A stretch of DNA of 64,000 nucleotides from Nocardioides szechwanensis (GCF_900103935.1 NZ_FNIC01000004.1:62001-126000), one strand, 5' to 3'; counted from the first letter of the stretch, positions 18,645-27,048 are shown. Notes: generated from the sequence alone by a model not told the origin. Made by a program: numbers and translations.

Positions 18645-19772
18645 TCAGCGCCGCCGCATGTAGACGTCGAAGGCCTTGTAGAGGGCGCGGTTGAGGGGGA
18701 GGTCCCACTCGCCGGCGTACTCGACGGCCTCGCCGCCGGTGCCGACCTTGAACTGGATCAGGCCGACGTGTGAGTCGTCGGGGTCGAGGGTGTCGGTGAT
18801 GCCGCGCAGGTCGTAGACGGCGGCGCCGGCCGCGAGTGCGTCCTGGATCATCGCCCACTGGACCGCGTTGGAGCCGCGGACCTCGCGCTTCTCGGTGGAC
18901 GAGGCACCGTAGGAGTACCAGGCGTGGGTGCCGACCCGGATCGAGATGCTCGAGGCGACCAGCTCGCCCTCGTGGCGGGCGAACCAGAGCTTGATCCGGT
19001 CGGGGCTCTCGGAGCCGAGTGCGTCGACCATGGTCTGGAAGTAGGCCAGCGGCCGAGGCGTGAAGTGGTCGCGCTGCGCGGTGTGGACGTAGAGGTCGTG
19101 GAAGGCCTTGAGGTCCTCGGGCGAGGCGCTCGAGGTCACCTCGACGCCCTCCTTGGCGGCCTTCTTGATGTTGCGCCGCCACAGCTGGTTCATGCCCTTG
19201 AGGACGTCGTCCTCGGTGCGCGGCGCGCCCTCGGCGTCGACGAGCGGGACCTGGAAGACGTACTGCGGCTGCCCGGCGGCGAAGCCGCCCTCGGCCACCT
19301 GGCGGCGCCAGCCGAGCTCGTCGAGCTGGCACACGACCCGGGCGCCCACCATGTCTCGCTCGGAGGGCGCGAGGTCGTCGAGGCGGCGTACGGCGTCGTC
19401 GGCGATGCCCTCCTTGACCTGGGCCGCCGTCCAGCGGCGGGTCACGACGGGGGGACCCATGCGGACCCCGAAGGCGCCCTGCTCCTTGAGGTGGGTGGTC
19501 AGCGGGTCGAGCCAGTCGCGCAGCTGCTCGGTCTCCCAGTCGATGACCGGGCCCTCGGGCAGGTAGGCGAGGTAGCGCTTCACCTTGGGGAGCTGCCGGT
19601 AGAGCACCAGGGCGGCACCGACGAGCTCGTCGTCGCGGAACCAGCCGAGCGACTCGCGGCGCCACTCGCTCTTGACCCGGCCCCACGCGGGGGTCTGCAG
19701 GAAGCTCGCGGAGGGCTGCTCCTCGAGGAAGGCGAGGTGCTGGGACTCAGGGATCTCTCGGACGCTCAGCAC
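18645..19772 (-). CDS. FemAB-family peptidoglycan interpeptide bridge aminoacyltransferase (FemX-like)
   Basis: Protein of 375 aa of the FemABX family, which transfers an amino acid from aminoacyl-tRNA to the lysine or diaminopimelate of lipid II. Two GNAT-like halves are seen: an N-terminal one with ASFLQTPAWGRVKSEW and a C-terminal one with MNQLWRRNIKKAAKEGVEV, YGASSTEKREVRGSNAVQW and YDLRGITDTL, then LIQFKVGTGG. This is the FemX arrangement of Streptomyces (SCO3904 adds glycine to lipid II). Nocardioides cell walls contain LL-DAP with a glycine bridge, so a lipid II:glycine glycyltransferase role fits. ATG at 19772 follows the nfo stop by 9 bp, so the genes are cotranscribed. Confidence 0.88.
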   Translation of the reverse strand: MLSVREIPESQHLAFLEEQPSASFLQTPAWGRVKSEWRRESLGWFRDDELVGAALVLYRQLPKVKRYLAYLPEGPVIDWETEQLRDWLDPLTTHLKEQGAFGVRMGPPVVTRRWTAAQVKEGIADDAVRRLDDLAPSERDMVGARVVCQLDELGWRRQVAEGGFAAGQPQYVFQVPLVDAEGAPRTEDDVLKGMNQLWRRNIKKAAKEGVEVTSSASPEDLKAFHDLYVHTAQRDHFTPRPLAYFQTMVDALGSESPDRIKLWFARHEGELVASSISIRVGTHAWYSYGASSTEKREVRGSNAVQWAMIQDALAAGAAVYDLRGITDTLDPDDSHVGLIQFKVGTGGEAVEYAGEWDLPLNRALYKAFDVYMRRR

Positions 19773-19781
19773 AGCCCGAGG

Positions 19782-20591
19782 CTACAGGCGCGCGCGGAGC
19801 CACTCGAAGTCGGCGACGTGCTCCTGCGCGCCGCCGGGGGTCTCGCAGATCACCGGCGCGCCCGCGGCGCGCACGACCGAGGCCAGCAGGTCGGGGTCGA
19901 TCCGCCCGGACCCGAAGTTGGTGTGCCGGTCGGCGCCGGAGTCGAAGTCGTCGCGGCTGTCGTTGCAGTGCACGAGGTCGATCCGGCCGGTGATGGCCAG
20001 TACGTCGTCGACCACCGTCTCCAGCGGGTTGCCGCCGGCATGGGCGTGGCAGGTGTCCAGGCAGAAGCCGACGTTGTCGAAGCCCTCGGCGCCCGAGATC
20101 GCGTCCCACACGCGGGCGATGCGCTCGAGGTGGCGGGCCATCGCGTTGTCGCCGCCGGCGGTGTTCTCGATCAGCAGCGGCACCTTGAGGTCGGTGGCCT
20201 CGATCGCCTTGCGCCAGTTGTCGAAACCCTTCTCCAGCACCTCGCCGTTGTCGCCGGCGCTGTCGACGTGGCCGCCGTGGACGATCAGCCCCTTGGCCCC
20301 GATCGAGGCGGCCGCGTCGACGTGCTGCTGGAGCAGCTTGCGGCTGGGGATCCGGATCCGGTTGTTGGTCGTCGCGACGTTGACCAGGTAGGGCGCGTGG
20401 ACGTAGAGGTCGACGCCCGCCGCCTCGGCGTCGGCCTTGAGGCCCTCGGCGCCGCCGGCGTAGGCGATCTTGGGCCCGCGGTAGCTCTGCGGGTCGCCGA
20501 GGAAGAACTGCACCAGCGGGGCGTTGCGGGCGCTCGCCTCGGCGATCGGGTCGGTCTGGTCGACGTGGGCTCCGAGGGCTAGGGTGGTCAT
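19782..20591 (-). CDS. nfo: Deoxyribonuclease IV (AP endonuclease, Nfo family)
   Basis: Protein of 269 aa with a TIM-barrel AP-endonuclease-2 fold for repair of abasic sites. Metal ligands typical of endonuclease IV are visible: HAPYL, HGGHVDS, IENTAGG, DTCHAHAGG, HCNDSRDDF, DRHTNFGSG and CETPGG. The start is ATG at 20591 (MTTLALGAHVDQ), 7 nt after TACGAT; longer readings with two extra Met lack support. It is the first gene of nfo-femX. Confidence 0.93.
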   Translation of the reverse strand: MTTLALGAHVDQTDPIAEASARNAPLVQFFLGDPQSYRGPKIAYAGGAEGLKADAEAAGVDLYVHAPYLVNVATTNNRIRIPSRKLLQQHVDAAASIGAKGLIVHGGHVDSAGDNGEVLEKGFDNWRKAIEATDLKVPLLIENTAGGDNAMARHLERIARVWDAISGAEGFDNVGFCLDTCHAHAGGNPLETVVDDVLAITGRIDLVHCNDSRDDFDSGADRHTNFGSGRIDPDLLASVVRAAGAPVICETPGGAQEHVADFEWLRARL

Positions 20592-20598
20592 GCGGCCC

Positions 20599-20604
20599 AT
20601 CGTA
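20599..20604 (-). promoter_or_regulatory. -10 hexamer of leaderless promoter for nfo
   Basis: TACGAT on the minus strand ends 7 nt before the ATG at 20591. It fits TAnnnT with leaderless spacing and decides the start. Confidence 0.55.
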
Positions 20605-20641
20605 AGGAGGCCCACCGACCCTGCCGAACGCGCCGAGGCAC

Positions 20642-21271
20642 CTACTCGGGGATCTCAAGCCCGGTGGGCACCTCGACGTACAGCACCAGCTCCAGCAGCG
20701 AGGCCAGGTCGGCCTGGTCGTCGCCGCTGGTGAGGTCGAGCTCCACGAAGGCGTCATCCGCCACGACGACGCCCTGGGGCCCGGCCGCCGGACTGAGGCA
20801 GACCCAGGCGGTGTCACCGACGTCCGGTACGTCGGTCACGTCGCTCGCGCAGAAGTCCCGCGCCTGCTGCGCGAACTCCGCGGGATCCCCGAGGGTCGGG
20901 ATGGCGCTCACGATCAACGTCGGCGGCTGGTGGCGCGGGGCCGCGAAGATGCAGTAGTCCACCTCGGCGAGATAGCTGCGCGTCTGTGGGCCGAGCACGT
21001 CCCGCACAACATCCAGTGTGAGCCCGCCACAGACCGGGTCGGGTCCGGACTGTGTCTCAGACGGCGGTACCGACGTGGCGGGCGGTTCGGGTTCGCTGGG
21101 TGCGCTGGTCGGCGTACCGGTCGCCGGGGAGCTGGGTGTGGTGGACGGTTCGTCGCTGGAGCGGTCGCCGCTCGCGGCGGGGGTGTCGCCCGAGCAAGCG
21201 GTGAGGGCGATCCCGACGACGAGTCCGAGCAGGACGCCGGCGGGACGCCGCCAGGTCGGCGACGGCCTCAC
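20642..21271 (-). CDS. Lipoprotein, paralogue of the upstream lipoprotein
   Basis: Protein of 209 aa with a type II signal peptide and lipobox LTAC (GVLLGLVVGIALTACSGD), then a Ser/Thr/Pro-rich spacer of about 55 residues and a folded domain with four Cys (PVCGGLT, DYCIFAA, RDFCASD, AWVCLS). The start GTG at 21271 overlaps the TGA of the upstream lipoprotein gene (GTGA), so they are coupled. The domain resembles small actinobacterial DUF3558-like lipoproteins (AEFAQQARDFC, GDTAWVCL, VDDAFVELDLT pattern). Function unknown. Confidence 0.78.
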   Translation of the reverse strand: MRPSPTWRRPAGVLLGLVVGIALTACSGDTPAASGDRSSDEPSTTPSSPATGTPTSAPSEPEPPATSVPPSETQSGPDPVCGGLTLDVVRDVLGPQTRSYLAEVDYCIFAAPRHQPPTLIVSAIPTLGDPAEFAQQARDFCASDVTDVPDVGDTAWVCLSPAAGPQGVVVADDAFVELDLTSGDDQADLASLLELVLYVEVPTGLEIPE

Positions 21272-21831
21272 GGCACCGTCACCGACGGCAGCAGCGCCGC
21301 TGCCACCGCGAGCGCCGCCGGCTCCGACTCGTCGGCGGTGACCACGTCGAGCAGGATGCTGACGCTGTCGACGAACACATAGCCCTGCGGACCCACGAAC
21401 GTGACGCACGCGAAGGCCACGTCTCCCGCCTCGACCTCGGTGACCTCGCCCTCGCAGAGGTCCCGCGTGCCGTCGGCGTACTCCGTCGGGTCGATGGCGA
21501 TCTCGGTGAGGGAGGCGTTGACCGAGGCCGCCGACGCGTCGTCGACGGGAGCGAACAGGCAGGTCTGCGGGCCGGACGCGGAGACGACCATGTCCTCCCC
21601 GATCGCCGCGGTCACGGCCTCGGCGTTGAGCAGCGCGCAGGAGCCCTCGGGCGCGGCGGACGTCGACGGGTCGGCCGCCTCGGTCGGGGACGTGGTCGCG
21701 GCCGGCGGTGAGGTGGAGGTGTCCTCGGACGGGCTGCTCTCCGGGGCCGGGTCGGGGTCGTCCCCGCAGCCGGTGAGCATCAGGGGGGCGGCCAGGGCCA
21801 GGGCAGCAAGGCGGCGACGCAGGAGGGTCAT
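21268..21831 (-). CDS. Lipoprotein, first of a tandem pair
   Basis: Protein of 187 aa with lipobox LTGC (LALAAPLMLTGCGDD), an acidic Ser/Thr/Pro spacer and a domain parallel to that of the next gene: SCALLNAEAV, QTCLFAPV, RDLCEGEVTEVEAGDVAFACV, QGYVFVDSVSILLDVV. The four-Cys spacing and order match the downstream gene, indicating tandem duplication. The start is ATG at 21831 with GAGAGA 8-13 nt upstream. Function unknown; likely surface-anchored. Confidence 0.78.
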   Translation of the reverse strand: MTLLRRRLAALALAAPLMLTGCGDDPDPAPESSPSEDTSTSPPAATTSPTEAADPSTSAAPEGSCALLNAEAVTAAIGEDMVVSASGPQTCLFAPVDDASAASVNASLTEIAIDPTEYADGTRDLCEGEVTEVEAGDVAFACVTFVGPQGYVFVDSVSILLDVVTADESEPAALAVAAALLPSVTVP

Positions 21832-21966
21832 GCGCTGTCTCTCTGAGCGGGGGGGGCGAGACGAGAGGACCAGCATGGCGCAGGAGAGCCGCCGCGGATA
21901 GCGGTTTGCGGGTGGGTCCCGACGTCGAGGGAGCCCGACCCCCTCCCGGGCGAGCCCGCTTGGCCC

Positions 21967-21972
21967 TAGGCT
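21967..21972 (+). promoter_or_regulatory. Probable -10 hexamer for the FHA-protease gene
   Basis: TAGGCT about 48 bp before the ATG at 22021. Unlike most genes here, this one has a leader and a ribosome binding site (GAGG just before the start). Confidence 0.4.
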
Positions 21973-22020
21973 CGCGCCAACCCCGACGCTTGCCGGGCCG
22001 TCGTACCGAAAGAGGCGGAC

Positions 22021-24039
22021 ATGAGCACGATCACCATCCAGTCGCCCGGCCAGACCTGGACCTCCGACCAGCCCCGCACCTTCCGGGTGGGCCGCGAGAC
22101 GGACAACGACATCGTGACTCCGGACCAGTCGGTGTCGCGCCACCATGCCGAGATCCGGGCCGCCGGCGAGGGCTGGGAGGTCGTCGACGTCGGCAGCTCC
22201 GCGGGCACGTGGGTCAACGGGCAGCGTGTCCAGCGTGCCGACCTGACGGGCACGACGGCGGTCTCGTTCGGCGCGCAGGGCGGCGGGTTCAGCGTGATGG
22301 TCACGGTGACCGGAGCGGCCCCGGCGCCCATGCCGCCTCCGCCGGTCGCGGACCGGCCGGTCACCGCGGGTGTCGCGGCCCCGCCGCCGGCGCTGGCCCA
22401 GACGATGGTCGCGGGCGGCGGCCCGGTCGGCCCCGGGACCGGCGGGCCGGGTCTCCTCGTCCGGCGACGCGTGGGCGCCGACCTCCGCTTCGGCACGCAT
22501 GCCGCGGTGCGGGTGGGGCGTGACCCCGCCCTCGAGGTGGTGGCCGACGACGCCGCGGTCTCCCGCCAGCACGCCGTGATCGAGCCACGCCCGGACGGCT
22601 GGTGGTGGGTCGACCAGTCGACCAGCGGCTCCTACCTCGACGGCGAACGGATCACCCGCCTCAAGATCGAGGAGCCGGTCGAGATCCTGCTCGGCCACCC
22701 GACCGCCGGCTTCGAGGTGGAGCTGGTGCCGCTGGTCGCGGCCGGCCAGGCGGTCGCCGCGATCCACGGCAAGAAGCGCCGCCGGACTCTCGCCGTCGTG
22801 GGGGCCGCGATCGCCGGCCTGGTGCTCGTCGGTGGCGGGATCGCCGCGGCGGTCGTGCTCGGCGGCGACGACGACAAGGACAACCCGCCCGCCGCGAGCG
22901 ACGGCCTCAGCGAGGCCCACCTGGCGCGGGCCAAGGCGGCCGCGGTGTTCCTGGTCGCGGTCGACTCCACCGGCACGCCGACGCACTCCGGGTCCGGCAG
23001 CATCATCAGCGAGGACGGGCTGATCCTCACCAACGCCCACGTCGCCAAGCCGTCGGCTCCCGGCCAGGGGTCGAGCGAGTTCACGGACCCCGACTACCTG
23101 CTGGTGTCGCTCACCTCGAGCGAGGACGACAAGCCCGCGACCGCGGCCTTCCGGGCCGAGCCGATCGTGGCCGACGGCTACCTCGACCTGGCCGTGCTCC
23201 AGATCGTCGGCGACGCCGAGGGCAACCCGATCGAGGGCACCGCCATGAACCTGCCGGACCCGCTGCCCATCGGGAGCAGCGACGACCTCCACACCGGCGA
23301 CGAGATCACGGCGCTCGGCTACCCGTCGATCGGCAACGTCGGCGCGTCGCTCGACCGCCCGCTCACGGTCACCCGCGGCGTGGTCTCGACCTTCCAGGCC
23401 GACGAGATCATCGGCACCGAGCGCGGCCTGATCGACAGCGACGTCCGCCTGGGCTCCGGCAACTCGGGTGGCCCGTCGATCAACGACGACGGCGAGCTGA
23501 TCGGCATCAACACCGCCGTGATCACCGCCAGCTCCGAGGACGCCGGCGCCATCACCCAGGGCTCGGCCCTGATCCGGCCGGTCGACCTCGCCGAGGAGGT
23601 CCTCCAGATCGCCGAGGACGGCGGGGACCCGTCGTACGTCTCGCCCTACGTCGAGGACATGCCGACCCCGCCGACCGACGCCCCGACCGACGCGTCGTTC
23701 GTCTCGGCCGGCTGGGTGAGGGAGGGCGAGCAGGGCGGCTGCGAGGGCTCCAGCACGGTCGAGCAGCCCCAGATCCTGAGCGTCACGCCCGGGGAGCCGC
23801 TGTACGCCGAGTACGTCATCACCGGGGTGCCCGACGGGACGCCGATCGGCGTCACCCTCTACTCCCTCGACCTGAGCACGGTCCTCGGAGAGCTCCAGGA
23901 CACGTGGACGTTCGGGACCGACCAGGCCTGCATCTACGTGCCGTTCGCGGCGCCCGACGGAGTGCCCGGCATCAACGGGGTCTTCGTGGTGGGCGAGGAG
24001 GCGCAGCCGGTCGTCGACAACCCGCTCGCCTACCAGTGA
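22021..24039 (+). CDS. Membrane-anchored trypsin-like (HtrA-type) protease with two FHA domains
   Basis: Protein of 672 aa. Two cytoplasmic FHA domains (phosphothreonine binding) lie at about 20-100 (FRVGRETDNDIV, SVSRHHAEI) and 150-235 (VRVGRDP, AVSRQHAVI), separated by a Pro/Ala linker. One TM helix is at 256-280. An extracellular S1C protease follows with H340 (TNAHVAKP), D389 (YLDLAV) and S482 (GSGNSGGPS), then an unknown beta domain of about 125 residues with a Cys pair. No PDZ domain is seen. A Ser/Thr kinase lies convergently next door, a natural source of phosphothreonine, so the FHA domains may tie protease activity to kinase signalling (inference). Confidence 0.9.
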   Translation: MSTITIQSPGQTWTSDQPRTFRVGRETDNDIVTPDQSVSRHHAEIRAAGEGWEVVDVGSSAGTWVNGQRVQRADLTGTTAVSFGAQGGGFSVMVTVTGAAPAPMPPPPVADRPVTAGVAAPPPALAQTMVAGGGPVGPGTGGPGLLVRRRVGADLRFGTHAAVRVGRDPALEVVADDAAVSRQHAVIEPRPDGWWWVDQSTSGSYLDGERITRLKIEEPVEILLGHPTAGFEVELVPLVAAGQAVAAIHGKKRRRTLAVVGAAIAGLVLVGGGIAAAVVLGGDDDKDNPPAASDGLSEAHLARAKAAAVFLVAVDSTGTPTHSGSGSIISEDGLILTNAHVAKPSAPGQGSSEFTDPDYLLVSLTSSEDDKPATAAFRAEPIVADGYLDLAVLQIVGDAEGNPIEGTAMNLPDPLPIGSSDDLHTGDEITALGYPSIGNVGASLDRPLTVTRGVVSTFQADEIIGTERGLIDSDVRLGSGNSGGPSINDDGELIGINTAVITASSEDAGAITQGSALIRPVDLAEEVLQIAEDGGDPSYVSPYVEDMPTPPTDAPTDASFVSAGWVREGEQGGCEGSSTVEQPQILSVTPGEPLYAEYVITGVPDGTPIGVTLYSLDLSTVLGELQDTWTFGTDQACIYVPFAAPDGVPGINGVFVVGEEAQPVVDNPLAYQ

Positions 24040-24049
24040 CGGCCGGGCC

Positions 24050-24157
24050 ATGGAGGTCGTGCTCGTCCTGACGGCGCTGGTGCTCCTGGCCGCCGGCTGG
24101 GGGCTGCTGCTCCGCGCGCGCCGGGTCAGGTCGCGAGCAGGGCGGCCGCCGCACTGA
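24050..24157 (+). CDS. Possible 35-aa single-TM small protein
   Basis: ATG at 24050, 10 bp after the FHA-protease stop, opens a 35-codon frame: [21 protein letters not shown] is a TM helix, followed by an Arg-rich tail ([14 protein letters not shown]). There is no strong ribosome binding site, and the end overlaps the 3' end of the convergent kinase gene. TM helix followed by positive residues is plausible for a small membrane protein, but chance cannot be excluded. Confidence 0.3.
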   Translation: MEVVLVLTALVLLAAGWGLLLRARRVRSRAGRPPH

Positions 24158-24989
24158 GGGCCACGGCGGCCAGGAAGCACAGGCAGGCCAGCGCCATCGA
24201 GAGCCGACCGGGCTCGGGCCCGTACGGCGCTGGGCCGAGGCGGTCGGGCAGCACCGTGTCCGGCGCCAGGGGAGGCACCGGCAGCCGCCGCAGCCGTTCC
24301 AGCGCGTCGGCGGCCGACTGCGGCCGCAGGGCCGGGTCGGGGTCGGCCAACGCGTCGAGCAGCGGGCGGAGCAAGCCCGGGCGGTGGCCGGTCAGCTCAC
24401 GGCCCACCACCCCGACGGCGTACAGGTCCTGGACCGGGTGCGGCGCCGCGCCCCGCTCCTGCTCCGGTGCCGTGTAGCCGCGGGTGCCGACCGGGCCGGC
24501 GCCGGTCAGCCGCTGCTCGCCGAGCACCGCGGCCACCCCGAAGTCGGCCAGGCGCAGGTGGACCGGCCCCGGTTCGAGCAGCAGGTTGGCCGGCTTGACG
24601 TCGCGGTGGACGACCCCGGCCGCGTGCACGGCTGCGAGCGCCTGGAGCAGCTGGTCGAGCAGCAGCGCGACCAGTGGTTCGGGCAGCGGCCCGCGCTCGG
24701 CGCGCAGGGTCGCGACCGAGCCGCCGGCCACGAGGTCCATCGTGAGCACGACCCGTCCGGTGTCCGCCGCCCAGTCGATCGGCGCGACGACGTGGGGGTG
24801 GCGGATGCGTACCGCCTGCTCGCGCACGAACCGCTGGAGCAGCGCGTCGTCGTACCGGCCGAGGAGCTTGGCGGCCACGATCCGGCGCTCGCGCAGGTCC
24901 CACGCCCGCCACACCGAGCCCATGCCTCCGACGCCGACCTGGTCGAGCAAGACGTAGCGTCCGGCGAGGGGCAGGTCGTGGGTGCGCAT
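24126..24989 (-). CDS. Ser/Thr protein kinase (PknB-like, membrane-anchored)
   Basis: Protein of 287 aa, a complete small Hanks-type kinase. Motifs: glycine loop [10 protein letters not shown] (19-27), K41 (AAKLL), [11 protein letters not shown] (128-138), DFG (149-151) and [10 protein letters not shown] in the activation segment. The C-terminus is a single TM helix ([20 protein letters not shown]) with almost nothing outside, so there is no PASTA sensor domain. The start is ATG at 24989, 6 nt after TACCGT (leaderless). It is convergent with the FHA-protease gene, a plausible substrate. Confidence 0.9.
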   Translation of the reverse strand: MRTHDLPLAGRYVLLDQVGVGGMGSVWRAWDLRERRIVAAKLLGRYDDALLQRFVREQAVRIRHPHVVAPIDWAADTGRVVLTMDLVAGGSVATLRAERGPLPEPLVALLLDQLLQALAAVHAAGVVHRDVKPANLLLEPGPVHLRLADFGVAAVLGEQRLTGAGPVGTRGYTAPEQERGAAPHPVQDLYAVGVVGRELTGHRPGLLRPLLDALADPDPALRPQSAADALERLRRLPVPPLAPDTVLPDRLGPAPYGPEPGRLSMALACLCFLAAVALSAAAALLAT

Positions 24990-24995
24990 CACCCG

Positions 24996-25001
24996 ACGGT
25001 A
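24996..25001 (-). promoter_or_regulatory. -10 hexamer of leaderless promoter for the kinase gene
   Basis: TACCGT on the minus strand ends 6 nt before the ATG at 24989, without a ribosome binding site. Confidence 0.5.
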
Positions 25002-25054
25002 GGACGCCTCCGGCCCGCGCGGGCCGCGATTTCCACAGGGTCTCCGCGCGCTGT

Positions 25055-25137
25055 TAACCTTGCCTGTCTTTGTGACCGCCCACCGACGGGACGGTCGCGT
25101 GACAACTGCAAGCCCTCCTGCCACGGAGAGACCGTGG
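25055..25137 (+). promoter_or_regulatory. rpsF promoter and structured leader (possible S6:S18 binding site)
   Basis: TAACCT at 25055-25060 is a fair -10; TTCCAC 18 bp upstream is a weak -35. The leader of about 100 nt has two stem-loops: GACCG (25074-25078) with CGGTC (25092-25096) closing a loop that contains CCGAC, and CCACGG (25121-25126) with CCGTGG (25132-25137). In many bacteria rpsF leaders carry a stem with a CCG bulge bound by the S6:S18 complex for feedback. The first hairpin is a candidate; a covariance model was not run. Confidence 0.42.
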
Positions 25138-25166
25138 CCGCCGAGTCCAGAGGAGGTGGAGACGCT

Positions 25167-25466
25167 TTGCGTCCCTACGAAGTAATGGTCATCCTCGACC
25201 CGAGTCTCGAAGAGCGGACGATTCAGCCGTCGCTCGAGAAGTACCTCAACGTGATCACCAAGGATGGTGGCACCGTCGAGTCCGTAGACGTCTGGGGACG
25301 TCGTCGGCTCGCCTACGAGGTGAAGAAGAACGCCGAGGGCATCTACGCCGTCATCAAGCTGCAGGCCGAGCCGGCCACGGTCAAGGAGTTCGACCGCCAG
25401 CTCACGCTCAACGAGGCCATCCTGCGCACGAAGGTGATCCGGCCCGGCGCTCGCTCGCTGACCTGA
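25167..25466 (+). CDS. rpsF: 30S ribosomal protein S6
   Basis: Protein of 99 aa, the typical short actinobacterial S6 that pairs with S18 on the 30S platform. TTG at 25167 is the start, 8 nt after a strong AGGAGGTGG at 25151-25159, giving [20 protein letters not shown]. The sequence includes [22 protein letters not shown] and ends [11 protein letters not shown]. It is the first gene of rpsF-ssb-rpsR-rplI, the order conserved in Actinobacteria. A short hairpin (GACCGTC-TC-GACGGTC, 25465-25480) follows the stop and may adjust readthrough to ssb. Confidence 0.97.
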   Translation: MRPYEVMVILDPSLEERTIQPSLEKYLNVITKDGGTVESVDVWGRRRLAYEVKKNAEGIYAVIKLQAEPATVKEFDRQLTLNEAILRTKVIRPGARSLT

Positions 25467-25592
25467 CCGTCTCGACGGTCGGGTGTCCACCTGTGGACGA
25501 CCGCTTTCCACTGTCGGCTGCCCACGCTTTGATGAGCGTGGACGCAGACAGCATCAACAAGATCATCATCGGATCAGCTAGGGAGACCTGAC

Positions 25593-26138
25593 ATGGCAGG
25601 CGAGACCGTCATCACCGTGGTCGGCAACCTCGTCGACGACCCGGAGCTCCGCTTCACCCCCTCGGGTGCCGCGGTCGCTAACTTCCGGATCGCGTCGACG
25701 GCGCGCACCTTCGACAAGCAGACCAACGAGTGGAAGGACGGCGACGCGCTGTTCCTCTCCTGTGCGGTCTGGCGGCAGGCGGCGGAAAACGTCGCCGAGT
25801 CGCTGCAGAAGGGCATGCGCGTCGTCGTGCAGGGCCGGCTCAAGTCGCGCCAGTACGAGACCCGCGAGGGTGAGAAGCGCACCGTCTTCGAGATCGACGT
25901 CGAAGAGGTCGGTCCGTCGCTCAAGTACGCCACCGCCAAGGTCACCCGCGCCAGCCGCTCCGGCGGCGGTGGTGGCGGCTACGGCGGCGGGCAGCCCTCG
26001 GGCGGCCAGCCGTCCGGTGGCGACGACCCCTGGGCCACCGCGGCCCCGGCGGGTCCCTCCGGAGCCCAGGGCGGCGCACCTGCCGCCCAGGACCCGTGGG
26101 GCGCGCCCGGTGTGGGCTCGGAGGAGCCCCCGTTCTGA
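25593..26138 (+). CDS. ssb: Single-stranded DNA-binding protein
   Basis: Protein of 181 aa. The OB fold spans about residues 4-112 ([64 protein letters not shown]). A Gly/Pro/Ser/Gln-rich flexible linker leads to the acidic tip EEPPF, the binding site for replication and repair partners. The start is ATG at 25593 with GGGAGA 9-14 nt upstream. It is the housekeeping ssb by its place between rpsF and rpsR. Confidence 0.97.
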   Translation: MAGETVITVVGNLVDDPELRFTPSGAAVANFRIASTARTFDKQTNEWKDGDALFLSCAVWRQAAENVAESLQKGMRVVVQGRLKSRQYETREGEKRTVFEIDVEEVGPSLKYATAKVTRASRSGGGGGGYGGGQPSGGQPSGGDDPWATAAPAGPSGAQGGAPAAQDPWGAPGVGSEEPPF

Positions 26139-26148
26139 GCTGATCCAT

Positions 26149-26196
26149 CCACCACCACGGTGGTTGAGGAGGCGCGCCAGCGCCGTCTCGAAACCC
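26149..26196. repeat. REP-like imperfect palindrome between ssb and rpsR
   Basis: The element has CCACC-AC-GGTGG, then GGTTGAGGAG, then a hairpin GGCGC-GCCA-GCGCC (26171-26184), then GTCTCGAAACC. The outer parts (GGTTGAG / CTCGAAACC) pair imperfectly. From memory, a sequence of this form is dispersed in Nocardioides genomes; only one copy is seen here. It separates ssb from rpsR within an operon. Confidence 0.45.
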
Positions 26197-26263
26197 AAAT
26201 CAACCCGAACCATTCCGGCGCCGTACCCACTCGGGGCCGGGCTTCTAGAGAGGAAGCACCACA

Positions 26264-26500
26264 ATGGCCAAGGCAGTGATTCGCAAGCCCAAGAAGAAGG
26301 TTTGCCAGTTCTGCAAGGAGAAGGCGACCGGTGTCGACTACAAGGACACCGCCCTGCTCCGCAAGTTCATCTCCGACCGCGGCAAGATCCGCGCGCGTCG
26401 GGTCACCGGCAACTGCGTCCAGCACCAGCGTGACGTCGCGATCGCGGTCAAGAACGCCCGCGAGGTCGCCCTGCTGCCCTACTCCTCCACCGGTCGATAG
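26264..26500 (+). CDS. rpsR: 30S ribosomal protein S18 (zinc-binding form)
   Basis: Protein of 78 aa, binds S6 on the 30S platform. Cys residues in KVCQFCKEK (CxxC) and TGNCVQHQR are the zinc-ribbon ligands of the C+ form; many actinobacteria also hold a zinc-free paralogue elsewhere. The start is ATG at 26264, preceded by GAGAGGAAG. rplI follows after 15 bp. Confidence 0.97.
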   Translation: MAKAVIRKPKKKVCQFCKEKATGVDYKDTALLRKFISDRGKIRARRVTGNCVQHQRDVAIAVKNAREVALLPYSSTGR

Positions 26501-26515
26501 GGGGCTGAGGACACC

Positions 26516-26962
26516 ATGAAGCTCATCCTGACCCAGGAAGTCACTGGCCTCGGTGCCCCCGGCGACGTGGTCGAGGTCAAGGACGGCTACGGCCGCAACT
26601 ACCTCATCCCGCGCGGTGTCGCGATCCGTTGGACCCGAGGCGGTGAGAAGCAGGTCGCCTCGATCAAGGCCGCTCGCTCCTCGCGCTCGGTCCGCGACCA
26701 CGACCACGCAGCCGAGATCAAGACCAAGCTCGAGTCGACCCCGGTCGACGTCAAGGTCCGCGCCGGCGAGGGCGGTCGCCTGTTCGGCGCCGTCACCGTC
26801 GCCGACATCGCCGACGCTCTCGCGTCGGTGTCGGGCGAGGCAGTCGACAAGCGCACGATCGTGGTCACCAACCCGATCAAGTCGCTCGGCAACCACCAGG
26901 TCTCCGTCAAGCTGCACGACGAGGTGTCCGCTTCGGTTGCCCTCAACGTGATCCCTGCCTGA
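26516..26962 (+). CDS. rplI: 50S ribosomal protein L9
   Basis: Protein of 148 aa with the two-domain L9 shape: N-terminal [34 protein letters not shown], a long connecting helix and a C-terminal RNA-binding domain ([43 protein letters not shown]). It is the last gene of the ribosomal/ssb operon; a strong hairpin follows. Confidence 0.97.
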   Translation: MKLILTQEVTGLGAPGDVVEVKDGYGRNYLIPRGVAIRWTRGGEKQVASIKAARSSRSVRDHDHAAEIKTKLESTPVDVKVRAGEGGRLFGAVTVADIADALASVSGEAVDKRTIVVTNPIKSLGNHQVSVKLHDEVSASVALNVIPA

Positions 26963-26987
26963 CCGGATCCTGACCCGCTCCACCAGC

Positions 26988-27020
26988 GAGGCCGCCCTCC
27001 CCCTCGGGGAGGGCGGCCTC
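26988..27020 (+). terminator. Intrinsic terminator of rpsF-ssb-rpsR-rplI
   Basis: A perfect 15-bp stem, GAGGCCGCCCTCCCC (26988-27002) with GGGGAGGGCGGCCTC (27006-27020), 3-nt loop, then GTTGTCTGTCT, a weak U-tract. It may also serve the convergent gene ending at 27049. Confidence 0.85.
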
Positions 27021-27048
27021 GTTGTCTGTCTCGCGGAGTGTGTGAGGT

